This document shows, piece by piece, positions 53,880 to 63,986 of a stretch of 64,000 bases of DNA (the first letter of the stretch is position 1; every line of letters starts with the position of its first letter). This stretch comes from Pelagibacterium flavum (GTDB lineage: Bacteria; Pseudomonadota; Alphaproteobacteria; Rhizobiales; Devosiaceae), in the NCBI RefSeq assembly GCF_025854335.1, contig NZ_CP107716.1:434001-498000 (forward strand), read 5' to 3'. The notes beneath the pieces are model-generated. The model saw only the letters and a program-made list of their open reading frames with translations, made no database searches and was not told the origin of the DNA. Made by a program: the position numbers and the translations under genes.

Positions 53880-55985
53880 ATGGACAACGCGGTAGGGAGC
53901 GAGCGCGCTGGCGTCTCGGATCCTGTGGAGACTGATGAACTCGATGCCGAGGGGCTGGACCGGAGCCTCCCCGGAGTCCTGGCCATTGCGTTGGGCGCCC
54001 TGTCAGTCTCATACGCGCTGTTTCATCTCGCCGTTCTGAACTTCTGGTCGATTGACGAATGGGTCTATCGCGTCGTGCATGTGAACATGGGCGCGATCCT
54101 GGCTTTTGTCGGGCTCAAGGCGCGCTCACGTGAAAAGTTGCTTTACGTCGCTCTTCCGGACTTGCTGCTGGTAGCAGGGGCCGTTGCTTGCAGTGCCTAC
54201 GTGGCGATCAACCTTGATCAGCTCATCATGCGCACCGGCGTGATCACCACGGCTGCAGATTTTGCCTGCGGGGTCGTCGGCACGCTAATCGTTCTCGAAT
54301 TCGCACGCCGGGTCTCGGGCCTGGTGCTACCGGTGATCGCCCTGCTTTTTGTGGCATATGTTTTTGCCGGCCCCTGGCTCCCGGGGATCCTTCGGCACTC
54401 CGGCTTTCAACCGGACAATCTTTTCTCGTTCCTCTACAGCCAGGACGCGATCTTTGGCATGACGGTCGCCGCCTCGTCGCGCTACATCGTCCTTTTTGTC
54501 GCCTTTGCCGTTTTCCTGCAAGCTTCCGGCGCAGGCGAATATTTCATGCGTCTGGCCATGGCTCTGTTCGGGGCCGCCCGCGGTGGGCCCGGAAAGGTTT
54601 CGGTGGTTTCCGGGCTGCTCTTTGGCACCGTTTCGGGCTCGGCCGTCGCCAACGTGGTGGCTTCAGGCACCTTCACCATCCCGATGATGCGCAGGGTGGG
54701 CTACTCGCGCGAAAGCGCGGGCGGGATTGAGGCAGCGTCGTCTTCAGGAGGGCAACTCGCGCCACCCATTATGGGCGCGGGGGCTTTCATAATGGCCGAG
54801 ATCACCGGCATTCCTTACTCTGAGATCGTCGTGGCCGCAGTGCTGCCCTGCCTGCTCTTTTATATAGCAATATTTATGACGGTGGATATGCAGGCGCTCC
54901 GGCTTGGTCTGCACGGCATTCCACGCAGCGAACTGCCAAAAATGCGCGCGTTGGCGCGCGACGCCTTTATGCTGCTGCCATTGGTGGTGCTGCTCTATCT
55001 GCTGCTTTCAGGCTATTCGATCATTGCTGCAGGTACCTGGGGGCTCGCAGCGACGCTGCTTGTGATGATGAGCCGCGAAATCGGGCTGCGCTCCGAGGTG
55101 CTGGCATTGCCCCTAATTCTTTTTGTGGTTCTGCCGTGGACTGGCATGCAGGTCAATTATGCCGGGGCTATCGCAACGGTCCTGAGCATGCTGGCTATGG
55201 TGGCTCTGGCGTTCCTGTTGGGCAAGGCCGATCAACTGCCCAGAGTGGTCAGAACAATGGCCACAACGATCTATCGGGGGCTGGCCGATTCCTCGCGCAA
55301 ATCGCTGCAGCTCATCAGCGTAATGGCTTGCGCCGGAATAGTTGTGGGCGTGTTGGGATTGACTGGCCTTGGGGGGCGTTTTTCGTCCTTACTGCTGTCG
55401 GTGGCCGGCGACAGTCAGGTGCTTGCGTTCATTCTGGCCATGCTGGTCTCTATTGTCCTTGGCATGGGCATGCCCACGACAGCGGCATACGCTATCGCTG
55501 CAGCGGTTGTCGCACCGGCACTGCAACAGATGGGCGTTTCAGCGCTGGCGGCCCACATGTTCGTGTTCTATTGCGCAGTCATTTCCGCGATCACCCCCCC
55601 TGTAGCCATTGCGGCCTTCGCTGGAGCTGCAATCGCAGGCGGAAAGCCGTGGCCAACCTCGATTGCCGCAATGCGGTTCGGAATTGCGGCCTTCGTTCTT
55701 CCCTTCATGTTCTACACCAGCCCAGAAATTTTGCTGCAAGGGGCATGGTTTGAGACAGCGCACGTCTTTGCCACGGCATTGCTCGCGATCTATCTGATCG
55801 CAGTCGCTGGAGAAGGACAGATGTTTGGTGCCATCGGCGCCATGGAACGACTCTTTGCTCTCGTTGCCGCGCTTTTGTTGCTCTGGTCGAGCGTTTCCAC
55901 CGACATCGCCGGGCTCGTCATCGCTGTTGCTTTGCTGGTCTGGACCAGACGCAACGCAAGTCTTCGTTCTCGCAGGACAGCTTGA
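53880..55985 (+). CDS. TRAP transporter fused permease (4TM/12TM, DctQ-DctM fusion)
   Basis: A 701-residue inner-membrane permease in which the small DctQ-like and large DctM-like parts are joined, the form that goes with TAXI-type binding proteins. Landmarks: LFGTVSGSAVANVVASGTFTIPMM and GMGMPTTAAYAIAAAVVAPAL, the two scaffold motifs of the DctM half. Transport is driven by the sodium or proton gradient. GGGAGG precedes the ATG at 53880. The neighbouring binding protein and lyase suggest uptake of a small carboxylic acid. Confidence 0.93.
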   Translation: MDNAVGSERAGVSDPVETDELDAEGLDRSLPGVLAIALGALSVSYALFHLAVLNFWSIDEWVYRVVHVNMGAILAFVGLKARSREKLLYVALPDLLLVAGAVACSAYVAINLDQLIMRTGVITTAADFACGVVGTLIVLEFARRVSGLVLPVIALLFVAYVFAGPWLPGILRHSGFQPDNLFSFLYSQDAIFGMTVAASSRYIVLFVAFAVFLQASGAGEYFMRLAMALFGAARGGPGKVSVVSGLLFGTVSGSAVANVVASGTFTIPMMRRVGYSRESAGGIEAASSSGGQLAPPIMGAGAFIMAEITGIPYSEIVVAAVLPCLLFYIAIFMTVDMQALRLGLHGIPRSELPKMRALARDAFMLLPLVVLLYLLLSGYSIIAAGTWGLAATLLVMMSREIGLRSEVLALPLILFVVLPWTGMQVNYAGAIATVLSMLAMVALAFLLGKADQLPRVVRTMATTIYRGLADSSRKSLQLISVMACAGIVVGVLGLTGLGGRFSSLLLSVAGDSQVLAFILAMLVSIVLGMGMPTTAAYAIAAAVVAPALQQMGVSALAAHMFVFYCAVISAITPPVAIAAFAGAAIAGGKPWPTSIAAMRFGIAAFVLPFMFYTSPEILLQGAWFETAHVFATALLAIYLIAVAGEGQMFGAIGAMERLFALVAALLLLWSSVSTDIAGLVIAVALLVWTRRNASLRSRRTA

Positions 55986-56031
55986 GCTTTATCCCTTCAC
56001 CCACCAGAGAAAGTCAACCGAGGAGGAACTC

Positions 56032-57003
56032 ATGACTATTTTTACCAGGACACTTGTGGCGGCAGCGATCGCGACAACGGCTGCTCTGCCGCTTTCAGCA
56101 CAAGAAGCACCGTCCTCAATGACCATTTCGACGGCGTCGCCCGGAGGCGTGTATGCCGTCTATGGCGAGGGGCTGGCGCAACTGATCAGCAGTGAGGTGG
56201 GCATCCCGACCTCAACCCGCCAGACACAGGGGCCGGCACAGAACCTCGTTCTCCTTAAATCAGGTCAGACCGAACTGGCCATGACAACGGCAGGTCCGGC
56301 CTATGAAGCGATGAACGGACTGCTCGAACTCGACCCCGGTAATTCCTATCACGATTTGCGCGCGCTTTTCTCGATGTACCCCACACCGTTCCAGATGGTC
56401 GCACTGGCCGACGGTGGGATTTCCTCGCTCCAGCACCTGGATGGCAAGCGGGTTGGCGCAGGTCCCCGGTCAGGGACGGGCGGCATCTATTGGGAACGCT
56501 GGCTCGATGACCTGGAAATCGGGGCGGCACTCCAATATGGGGGTATCGGCGATCAGGCCAGCCAACTCGCTGACGGTCGCCTGGACGCAGTCATACTGGC
56601 GGGTGGTGTTCCCCATCCCTCGATCTCCGAGTTGGAAAATACGCAGGACGTTACCATCTTCGGGATGTCCGATGAGACCGTAGAAGGCATTCTCGATACC
56701 AATCCCTATGTGGTCGAGTTCAATATCCCCCAAGGCACCTACACATCGCCCCAGCAGGATTTATCGACCGTGGCGATGTGGAATTTCGTGGTCGTTGACG
56801 CGTCAATGTCGGACGCCGTGGCCTACGAGATTACCAAGGCCGTCATTGAGGGTAACGCACGCATGATTTCCACTCATGCCGCCGCCAAGGACACGATTGC
56901 GGAAAACATTTTGAGAAATACCTTCATTCCGCTCCACCCCGGGGCCGCCCGCTATTACGAAGAGATCGGCTTTTCGATCCCGGCAGCAATTGCTCCACGA
57001 TAG
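56032..57003 (+). CDS. TAXI-family TRAP solute-binding protein
   Basis: A 323-residue periplasmic protein with signal peptide (LVAAAIATTAALPLSAQ) and the TAXI pattern: ISTASPGGVYAVYGEGLAQLI and later GAGPRSGTGGIYWERWLDD. It captures the substrate for the fused permease 47 bases upstream. GAGGAGG precedes the ATG. Confidence 0.92.
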   Translation: MTIFTRTLVAAAIATTAALPLSAQEAPSSMTISTASPGGVYAVYGEGLAQLISSEVGIPTSTRQTQGPAQNLVLLKSGQTELAMTTAGPAYEAMNGLLELDPGNSYHDLRALFSMYPTPFQMVALADGGISSLQHLDGKRVGAGPRSGTGGIYWERWLDDLEIGAALQYGGIGDQASQLADGRLDAVILAGGVPHPSISELENTQDVTIFGMSDETVEGILDTNPYVVEFNIPQGTYTSPQQDLSTVAMWNFVVVDASMSDAVAYEITKAVIEGNARMISTHAAAKDTIAENILRNTFIPLHPGAARYYEEIGFSIPAAIAPR

Positions 57004-57016
57004 ATCGGACAATCGC

Positions 57017-58381
57017 ATGAGCCTTGCATCGACCGCACCGGGGCTGTTGTCTCAGACGACGGGATATCAGCGCGCAGCCAGAGTCTTCGGCGAATCCGGG
57101 ACGGTCGATGCATATCTGCACTTCGAAGCAGCCCTGGCTGAAGTCCAGGGCAGTCTTGGGATCATACCATCTGGCGCCGTGGACCATATCGTTGCCGCGT
57201 GTCGCCCGGAGAACCTCGATCTTGACGCGCTGCGTCATTCAGCTGCGACGGTGGGATACCCGATCGTGCCCTTGGTGCAGATGCTGGCCGATCTCGCCGG
57301 CGAAAATGGACAGTGGGTGCACTTTGGCACCACAACGCAAGATGTCATGGACACCGCCCAGGTGCTCCAGCTGCGAGAGGCATTGCGCACGGCGCTGACC
57401 GATGCCAGGAGAGTCGAACAGCTGCTGGCAGCCCTGTGCCATCGGCACAGAGACACGCCGATCGCCGGTCGGTCCAAATTGCAGCACGGCGTGCCGATTT
57501 CGTTTGGTTACAAGATCGCCTTATGGCTCGATCAGCTGGCAAGAACGCGAGCCGGACTTGGCCGTGCGCTGGATGAAGCGTCGGTTCTGCAATTCGGGGG
57601 CGCTGTGGGAACACTGGCGTCTTTGTGGCCGGACGGCATGAAGGTCCGCCGTCGGCTGGCCATTCGGCTCTCGCTGTCCGAGCCTGATATTTCCTGGCAC
57701 ACGTCCCGTGATCGCATGGCGGCACTGGCGAGCGCTGTAGCGTCCTATATGGCTGCGCTTGGAAAGATGGCAGGGGATGTGGCGCACCAGATGTCGACCG
57801 AGGTGGGGGAACTCTCTGAACCTGCCGCAGCAGGTAGAGGCAGCTCGTCAACCATGCCGCAAAAACGGAACCCCGTGATCTGCGAGGCGATCATTGAAGC
57901 AGCTCGGAGCGTTCAGCACGTGCCGGGGATGCTGCTTGGTGCGATGCTGCAAGAACATGAACGTGGCATTGGCAACGGATACCGCGAACGTGCCGCCCTT
58001 TGTGATGCGGTCCAACAGCTTTCGGGTGCCATTTCACTGGCAGAAGAACTGTTGAGGGGACTCGAGGTGAACGAGAGCCGCATGGCAGCAAATCTGAACT
58101 TAACCAATGGGTTGATCTACAGTGAAGCGATGATGATTCATCTTGCGGAGCGGATCGGTCGAGTGGAGGCGCATCGAATTTTGCATGAGGTCGCGCGGCA
58201 AGTGACCGAAACAGGTGCAGAACTCCAAACTGCGTTCAGCCAGGTCGCTGGCACACCGCTTCCCGTAAAGGCACTGTGCTTTGACTCGCAGGTGGAAGCT
58301 GCACAGGGGATGATTGAACTGGTGTTGAAAACTGTAGCGTTTGACCATGCCGACAGCGGGTCAGAGCCGACCAATCAGTGA
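57017..58381 (+). CDS. Fumarase/aspartase-superfamily lyase (PcaB/PurB-like)
   Basis: A 454-residue lyase of the class-II fumarase superfamily, closest in layout to 3-carboxy-cis,cis-muconate cycloisomerase and adenylosuccinate lyase. Signature GSSTMPQKRNP (~residue 275) holds the catalytic serine loop, and HFGTTTQDVMDTA and KLQHGVPISFG form the other conserved regions. It starts 13 bases after the binding protein, so it is the third gene of the operon and probably cleaves or cyclises the imported compound. The exact substrate is not determinable. Confidence 0.88.
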   Translation: MSLASTAPGLLSQTTGYQRAARVFGESGTVDAYLHFEAALAEVQGSLGIIPSGAVDHIVAACRPENLDLDALRHSAATVGYPIVPLVQMLADLAGENGQWVHFGTTTQDVMDTAQVLQLREALRTALTDARRVEQLLAALCHRHRDTPIAGRSKLQHGVPISFGYKIALWLDQLARTRAGLGRALDEASVLQFGGAVGTLASLWPDGMKVRRRLAIRLSLSEPDISWHTSRDRMAALASAVASYMAALGKMAGDVAHQMSTEVGELSEPAAAGRGSSSTMPQKRNPVICEAIIEAARSVQHVPGMLLGAMLQEHERGIGNGYRERAALCDAVQQLSGAISLAEELLRGLEVNESRMAANLNLTNGLIYSEAMMIHLAERIGRVEAHRILHEVARQVTETGAELQTAFSQVAGTPLPVKALCFDSQVEAAQGMIELVLKTVAFDHADSGSEPTNQ

Positions 58382-58853
58382 TAGGGGCAAATAGCGCGAG
58401 GCGAAGCGGGCCGCTCATTTCTTCGGCCGTCTGATCGGCAAGCGGGCTGAACTGAAAGGCGGGGGCGCCCAATGGGCACTGGCGTTTTTCTTAAGCGGTT
58501 GTCATGTCGCTGCCAGTATTCCCGTTGTTGCGGGCGCCGGATGCCAGTCACCATTTGCGAAGGTTCAAACCTGGGCGTTGGAGTTTATGCGTCGGACTGA
58601 ATCGGCAACGCCATTTGGCTAAGTCTTTCCGATCAAAGACCGTATTGAAGGGAGCCAGGTTACAGGCCCGGATGACACAAGCCGGCACCCGTAAGCCGGG
58701 GCGCAGGCGCGACCCGCGGACCCGTGATGCTGGCCATGGGTGCGAAGGCCTGAGAGCGGCTCGCGTGTCAAATTCAGGCGCCTCAGAGCACCGGTTTGGT
58801 TGAGGATCGGTGATAACGCCACGAGGGCGATCCGATCGCCAGATCCGCCGCGA
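58382..58853. other. Intergenic, no supportable gene
   Basis: About 470 GC-rich bases between convergent genes. I checked for tRNA-like folding and recognisable coding frames and saw none. Confidence 0.45.
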
Positions 58854-59750
58854 TTACAGCCAACCGAGCTCTTGAGCCAGTTTGGTTATACCGAGCGCGC
58901 GGCCGGCCGCCGACAAATGCGCGCCGAGCGATTCGAGCCGGTAGAGATGGCAGTGCTCAAAGCCGGTTCCGGCTTCGACACGGGCCACCTCGTATTGGCT
59001 CAGACACCCGCTCTTTTGGCTAAGGCCCGCCCAGACAAGCTCCACGTTCAGCATCGACTGGCCCTGTGAGTCGCGAAGCGACCAAACCCCGGCAGCCGGA
59101 TTATCAAGTGAGGGAAACCCCGCGCAAAACCCCGCTATCGGGCACAGGCGCCGACCCAACATATTGGACTCGTGGATAAAGCCGGCGGGCGTGAGAAGCC
59201 TTGTCCAGTAAAACCCGTCCCCGGCCGGCACCCGGTGGCCCACCCCCTCTTCGGTGGTGATCGGGGCAAGATAATTGGCCTGGCCCAGCCAGTCGTGGCT
59301 GACATCTGCGAGCCAGCTCTGGGAACGCGCATACATATCGCACCAGTCAACGCAGACCAGCAGATCGAGCGCGCTCTCGGCGCCAATCTCAGAGAGGTGG
59401 TTGAGCCAGGCCATTACGGCACCCAACTGGCGGTAGCGTGGGTGGGCATGCCCTTCTGCGATGGCAAAGCCGTCGCGTTGCAGCGCAACCAGTGCCCCAT
59501 GTGCTTGGGTGAACCGATCAGCCAGAATCTGATCGTGCCTGGCATCCCCGCCCGGCAGGTCAAACCGGGGCATGGCTGCCGCCGCGTCAGGCTCGAGCGG
59601 ATCGGTCTGCACCTTAAAGACGTCAAAGTGCATGGCCTCAATGGCGTTATCGATCCACCACAGCTTTGCGCGGTCGTCAAAAAGAAAGACGTAATACATT
59701 CCCACGGACAAAAGGGCAGTTGGATACCCGCTATTGTACATTTCAGTCAT
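58854..59750 (-). CDS. Hypothetical protein, 298 aa
   Basis: A soluble protein beginning MTEMYNSGYPTALLSVGMYYVFLFDDRAKLWW, with many Trp, Asp and His. The frame LLVCVDWCDMYARSQSW and the rest have no signature known to me. GGAG stands seven bases before the ATG at 59750; the frame is open farther upstream without support. It is divergent from the phosphomannomutase gene. Confidence 0.7.
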   Translation of the reverse strand: MTEMYNSGYPTALLSVGMYYVFLFDDRAKLWWIDNAIEAMHFDVFKVQTDPLEPDAAAAMPRFDLPGGDARHDQILADRFTQAHGALVALQRDGFAIAEGHAHPRYRQLGAVMAWLNHLSEIGAESALDLLVCVDWCDMYARSQSWLADVSHDWLGQANYLAPITTEEGVGHRVPAGDGFYWTRLLTPAGFIHESNMLGRRLCPIAGFCAGFPSLDNPAAGVWSLRDSQGQSMLNVELVWAGLSQKSGCLSQYEVARVEAGTGFEHCHLYRLESLGAHLSAAGRALGITKLAQELGWL

Positions 59751-60169
59751 CTCGGACTCCAAAATCCTTAACCATTGGATCAAGGATCCGCCGCGACCAT
59801 GAAAGTCACAACACCAAGATTTTGTAATTGTTTCGCGGCGCCAAGCGAGAGGCTTTAACGGGTTCCCGGGAGCGTGCCAAAAGGCGACGCTCATGGGCCG
59901 TGCCAGCACAGGCAACTGTCACGTCCTCTCGCGAATCTGGATAGATTATGCGAGAACACGAAAATCGATACGGGCGGCATCGGAAACTTGCTGCACCGCC
60001 GGTTGAGCTTGATTGTCGCGGGGTAGGGCTGACCTTTGTCTATGAAAGTTTTGTGGGTGGCTTTACGAGCAACCCGTTCGCTCTCAATCTTGCCATGGAA
60101 AAAGCCAAGTCCAACATGCATGGTGGCTGTTCTGGACAGGCGGCCGCACCACAACCGTCGTTTTGCGCC
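59751..60169. promoter_or_regulatory. Divergent leader region
   Basis: About 420 bases between two divergent genes. The plus-strand frame of the mutase stays open through it without homology, so part may be coding if translation begins earlier than assumed. No clear promoter boxes. Confidence 0.35.
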
Positions 60170-61609
60170 ATGACGGCTTTATTGCCTTGTGCCGTCAAGT
60201 TTGGCACATCGGGACTGCGTGGCCGAGCATCGGCGTTCACACCGGACTTGGTGGGCGCCTATGTCCGCGGGTTTCTCGAAACTGCATGTTCGGTCGCTGA
60301 CACCCGCGATGTGGCGATCGGGGCGGATCTGCGGTCATCGAGCCGGGCGATTGCCGCAATGGTTGCCGGTGCGGTCGCGGCAAGCGGCTGGCGACCGATC
60401 TATGGTGGGGCTGTGCCGACGCCGGCGCTTGCCGCTTACGCTCTCAAACGCGATATTGCGGCGATCATGGTGACGGGTAGCCATATCCCGCCCGACTACA
60501 ACGGTCTTAAATTCTATCGCCCCGATGGCGAACTGCTCAAATCCGATGAAGCGCCAATCGGTGCGGCCGCAGAGAACGTTCTGGCTGCGGGCTGGACCTT
60601 TGTACCTGCCGATCTGCCAGCCGTCGAAGAGAAGGTCGCCCAGGAATACACCGACCGCTTCATTTCGAGCTTTTCCAGCTCCAGTCTTTCGGGACTGCGC
60701 ATTGGCGTCTTTGCCCATTCGGCTGTGGGTCGCGATCTTCTGGCCGACATTCTCGAAAGCCTCGGGGCAGAATGCTTTTGCTTTGGCCACCTTGAGGATT
60801 TTGTTGCCGTCGATACCGAAGCGGTGAGCGCCGATCATATGGACCAGATGCGGCATGCCCTTAACACGCATGGCCTTGATGCCGTGGTGTCAACCGACGG
60901 GGATGGCGACCGTCCGCTGCTGCTCGATGAAAGCGGACAACAAATCAATGGCGATGTGCTGGGCGCTCTGACCGCCAGGTTCCTCGGGGCCAACACCGTC
61001 GTAACGCCGCTGACCTCAACAAGCGGGATCGAGCTGAGCGGCTGGTTTGAAACTGTCATTCGCACCCGGATCGGCTCGCCCTTCGTTGTCGAGGCCATGA
61101 ACCAGGCAATGGCAAGGGGCGACGACAGCGTGGTCGGGTTTGAAGCCAATGGCGGCTTTCTCGTGCAAACCGCGTTCAGTCTTGATGATGGGGTAGTGGA
61201 TCCCTTGCCGACGCGGGATGCGGTATTGCCCATCGTGGCGGTTCTCGCGTCAAGCAAGGCCTCCGGCGATCCGGTCTCGCGTCTTGCCGCCTCGCTGCCG
61301 CCGCGGGTCATGAAGGCCGCGCGGCTCAAGGACATAGCCCCGCAAGAGGGCACGAGGTTCTGTTTGATAATGGCCGGATCACTTGAGGCGCGAAAGGCCT
61401 TTGCTCCGATCCTTTCTAACCTCTTGGCAATCGACACCACAGATGGGACGCGGTTGAGTCTGGCCGATGGTTCGATCGTCCACTTCCGCCAGTCGGGCAA
61501 CGCACCCGAACTGCGGTGTTATGTCGAGACCGACACCGTCGAGGCAACCGATCGGCTATTGGAAACAATGATGGCACGGCTCAACCATCATTTTGGACGC
61601 CGGGAGTGA
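60170..61609 (+). CDS. manB: Phosphomannomutase / phosphoglucomutase family
   Basis: A 479-residue alpha-D-phosphohexomutase. Start VKFGTSGLRGRAS, phosphoserine loop TGSHIPPDYNG (unlike the common TASHNP), metal loop DGDGDRP, and sugar loop EANGGF, in the family order. It converts mannose-6-P to mannose-1-P for GDP-mannose synthesis, as indicated by the manC gene that follows. The start at 60170 is chosen from homology; no good ribosome site is seen, and ATG codons at 60098 and 60119 are alternatives. Confidence 0.85.
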   Translation: MTALLPCAVKFGTSGLRGRASAFTPDLVGAYVRGFLETACSVADTRDVAIGADLRSSSRAIAAMVAGAVAASGWRPIYGGAVPTPALAAYALKRDIAAIMVTGSHIPPDYNGLKFYRPDGELLKSDEAPIGAAAENVLAAGWTFVPADLPAVEEKVAQEYTDRFISSFSSSSLSGLRIGVFAHSAVGRDLLADILESLGAECFCFGHLEDFVAVDTEAVSADHMDQMRHALNTHGLDAVVSTDGDGDRPLLLDESGQQINGDVLGALTARFLGANTVVTPLTSTSGIELSGWFETVIRTRIGSPFVVEAMNQAMARGDDSVVGFEANGGFLVQTAFSLDDGVVDPLPTRDAVLPIVAVLASSKASGDPVSRLAASLPPRVMKAARLKDIAPQEGTRFCLIMAGSLEARKAFAPILSNLLAIDTTDGTRLSLADGSIVHFRQSGNAPELRCYVETDTVEATDRLLETMMARLNHHFGRRE

Positions 61610-61614
61610 TGGGC

Positions 61615-63051
61615 ATGGAAAACACGACAACCGGGCGTATCACCCCGATCGTTCTGGCCGGGGGCACGGGAACGCGGCTTTGGCCGATGTCGCGCTCGTC
61701 GCGACCCAAACAGTTCCTGACCCTCGCCGGCGAGCACAGCCTGTTCCAGGATACCCTTCTAAGACTGTCCTCAGACCCCCGCTATGGCGCCCCTATCATT
61801 GTGACCAACGAGGATTATCGCTTCGTTGTCGCCGAACAGGCGTCCGAGCTTGGGTTACAGCTTGCGGCCATCGTGCTCGAACCCGTGGCCCGCAACACCG
61901 CTCCGGCTATTCTCGCAGCCGCGCTGGTCGCCAGCAAGGATCAGCCCGACACGATCGTTCATGTGCTGCCCTCGGACCACAAGATCGTTCTTGATGCGGC
62001 CTATGTCACAGCGCTCGACAAAGCAGAGGTTGCAGCAAAAGCTGGTTTGCTTGTCACCTTCGGTATTGCGCCTACCGAACCGGCCACCGGGTTTGGCTAT
62101 ATCGAGGCGGGTGATGTGGGCCAGGGCGGCGCCCGAGCCGTTATGCGGTTCCTCGAAAAGCCCGATACCGAGCGGGCGCGGCAGATGGTCGATGCCGGGA
62201 CCTATTTCTGGAACTCTGGCATGTTTGTCTTTGCAGCCGAAGTGTTCATCTCAGAATGTGAAGCGCTCACACCAGAGCTTGCCAGCACTGTCAGAAGCGC
62301 AGTTGATCGGGCAACAAAGGATCTCGACTTTCTTCGGCTCGACGCCGAGAGTTTTGCCAACGCTCCCAACATCTCCGTCGATTACGCGATCTTTGAAAAG
62401 ACCAAAAAGGCAGCCGTTGTGCCCGCAGCGATCGACTGGTCCGATCTGGGATCCTGGGATGCTGTCTGGAAGAGCCGGGCCCGTGACCAAAACAACAATC
62501 TTGGAATTGGTCCCGTGACGCTCAATGCGATCTCGGGATCACTGGTCATTTCCGAAAAGCACCATGTGGTTGTCGACGGGCTCGACGACGTTGCCGTGCT
62601 GGCCAGCGAAGACGCCATCTATGTTGGGCGACTGTCCTCGGCACAATCTGTTGGCGATATGGTCAAGCGCCTGAAAGCCGATCCGGTCACGGCCAACCTC
62701 ACCGAAACCCATCAGACGAGCTATCGCCCATGGGGCGGGTATTCCTCGGTGCTCAATGGCGAGCGGTTCCAGGTCAAGCGCCTGTTCGTCAAACCGGGCA
62801 AGCGCTTAAGCCTGCAAAAGCACTTCCATCGCTCCGAGCACTGGGTGGTGGTGCGGGGCACGGCCGAAGTCCAGGTGGGCGAAGACACAAAAACCCTGCG
62901 CGAGAACGAGAGCGTTTATATCCCGCAAGGCGCTATCCACCGTCTGTCCAATCCGGGCAAGATCGAACTCGAATTGATCGAAGTTCAGACCGGGTCGTAT
63001 CTGGGCGAAGACGATATCATCAGGATCGAGGACGAGTTCGGACGAGGGTGA
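61615..63051 (+). CDS. manC: Mannose-1-phosphate guanylyltransferase / mannose-6-phosphate isomerase
   Basis: A 478-residue bifunctional type II enzyme. N-terminal nucleotidyltransferase with PIVLAGGTGTRLWPMSR and PKQF; FLEKPD in the middle; C-terminal cupin (RPWGGYSSVLNGERFQVKRL, HFHRSEHWVVVRGTA, YIPQGAIHRL) for the isomerase reaction. It makes GDP-mannose for surface polysaccharides. ATG at 61609 overlaps the manB stop, but GGAG at 61603 favours the ATG at 61615. Confidence 0.94.
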   Translation: MENTTTGRITPIVLAGGTGTRLWPMSRSSRPKQFLTLAGEHSLFQDTLLRLSSDPRYGAPIIVTNEDYRFVVAEQASELGLQLAAIVLEPVARNTAPAILAAALVASKDQPDTIVHVLPSDHKIVLDAAYVTALDKAEVAAKAGLLVTFGIAPTEPATGFGYIEAGDVGQGGARAVMRFLEKPDTERARQMVDAGTYFWNSGMFVFAAEVFISECEALTPELASTVRSAVDRATKDLDFLRLDAESFANAPNISVDYAIFEKTKKAAVVPAAIDWSDLGSWDAVWKSRARDQNNNLGIGPVTLNAISGSLVISEKHHVVVDGLDDVAVLASEDAIYVGRLSSAQSVGDMVKRLKADPVTANLTETHQTSYRPWGGYSSVLNGERFQVKRLFVKPGKRLSLQKHFHRSEHWVVVRGTAEVQVGEDTKTLRENESVYIPQGAIHRLSNPGKIELELIEVQTGSYLGEDDIIRIEDEFGRG

Positions 63052-63131
63052 ACTGGGCTCAAATAACCAGGATCGCGCTTTCGATTTGGAAATCGCAGTA
63101 GGCCGGGGGCGAGTTCGCCCTGCAACAGAGA

Positions 63132-63986
63132 CTAATCAGACAGAGAGGACGACGAGGATTTAAGCGCAGGCTGTACCATCTTGGCGCCCTTGCAGATCGA
63201 AGGAATTATGGCGCCGTCCCCAACGGCCCAGAAATGGGGGTTGGCGAAATCGGTGTCATGGTCTTGGTTGCGCTTGCCATAGACAAGCGGAGCACCGTCC
63301 AGATCGAGCACTTGGCCGCCGGCAGCGCGCAAGACCGCATCGCCTGCCGCGGTGTCCCATTCCATAGTGCGTCCGAAGCGAGGATAGAGATCGGCCCCCC
63401 CTTCGGCCACAAGACAGAACTTGAGCGAAGAGCCCATCGAAGTGAAGTCGGCGACCGGTAGGCTGGCGAGCCGGGGGTCGTTCTCTCCGCTGCCATGGGA
63501 GCGGCTGCCCACGAGGGTCAATCCTTGCGGCGGTGCCGCACGCACAACAATGGGCATGGACTCCAGGAGCTGGTGATTGTCGACCAGCGAGACAAAGGCC
63601 CCGCCGCCGGTGCTGCCCCACCAGATGCGCTTGAGGGCGGGTGCATAGACAACGCCAGCCACCGGAATGCCGTTTTCAATCAAGGCGATGTTGATGGTAA
63701 ATTCGCCGTTGCGCGCTATGAATTCCTTGGATCCGTCAAGCGGATCGACAAGAATGAACTGCCCGCCACACTCGGGGATGGTCCCGTTGGCGACAGCCTC
63801 TTCGGCGACCACGGGAATATCTGGAAAGGCGGCTGCCAGACGCTCGAGGATCAAGGCTTCGGCGGCCGTATCGGCCTCGGTCAAGGGCGAAGCATCGCTC
63901 TTTGTCGTGACCTCGAACTTTCGACCGTAGATCGAAAGGACCAAGATTCCGGCTTCAAGCGCAACGGCATTGAAAATGTCGGTCAC
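63132..63986 (-). CDS. cysQ: 3'(2'),5'-bisphosphate nucleotidase CysQ
   Basis: A 284-residue inositol-monophosphatase-superfamily enzyme removing the 3' phosphate from PAP/PAPS in sulfur assimilation. Metal motifs: VAEEA, VDPLDGSKEFI and WDTAAGDAV, all intact. It starts at a GTG at 63986, but the frame stays open to the end of the window, so the true start could lie upstream. The C-terminus is Ser-rich and somewhat longer than usual. Confidence 0.9.
   Translation of the reverse strand: MTDIFNAVALEAGILVLSIYGRKFEVTTKSDASPLTEADTAAEALILERLAAAFPDIPVVAEEAVANGTIPECGGQFILVDPLDGSKEFIARNGEFTINIALIENGIPVAGVVYAPALKRIWWGSTGGGAFVSLVDNHQLLESMPIVVRAAPPQGLTLVGSRSHGSGENDPRLASLPVADFTSMGSSLKFCLVAEGGADLYPRFGRTMEWDTAAGDAVLRAAGGQVLDLDGAPLVYGKRNQDHDTDFANPHFWAVGDGAIIPSICKGAKMVQPALKSSSSSLSD

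Noticed and set aside
58382..58853. tRNA or small RNA gene in the convergent gap
   Set aside because: GC-rich inverted repeats are present but no cloverleaf or CCA-proximal pattern could be formed.
63107..63120. Short hairpin GGGCGA-GT-TCGCCC as a bidirectional terminator
   Set aside because: The stem is short, the loop too tight, and no T run follows on either strand.
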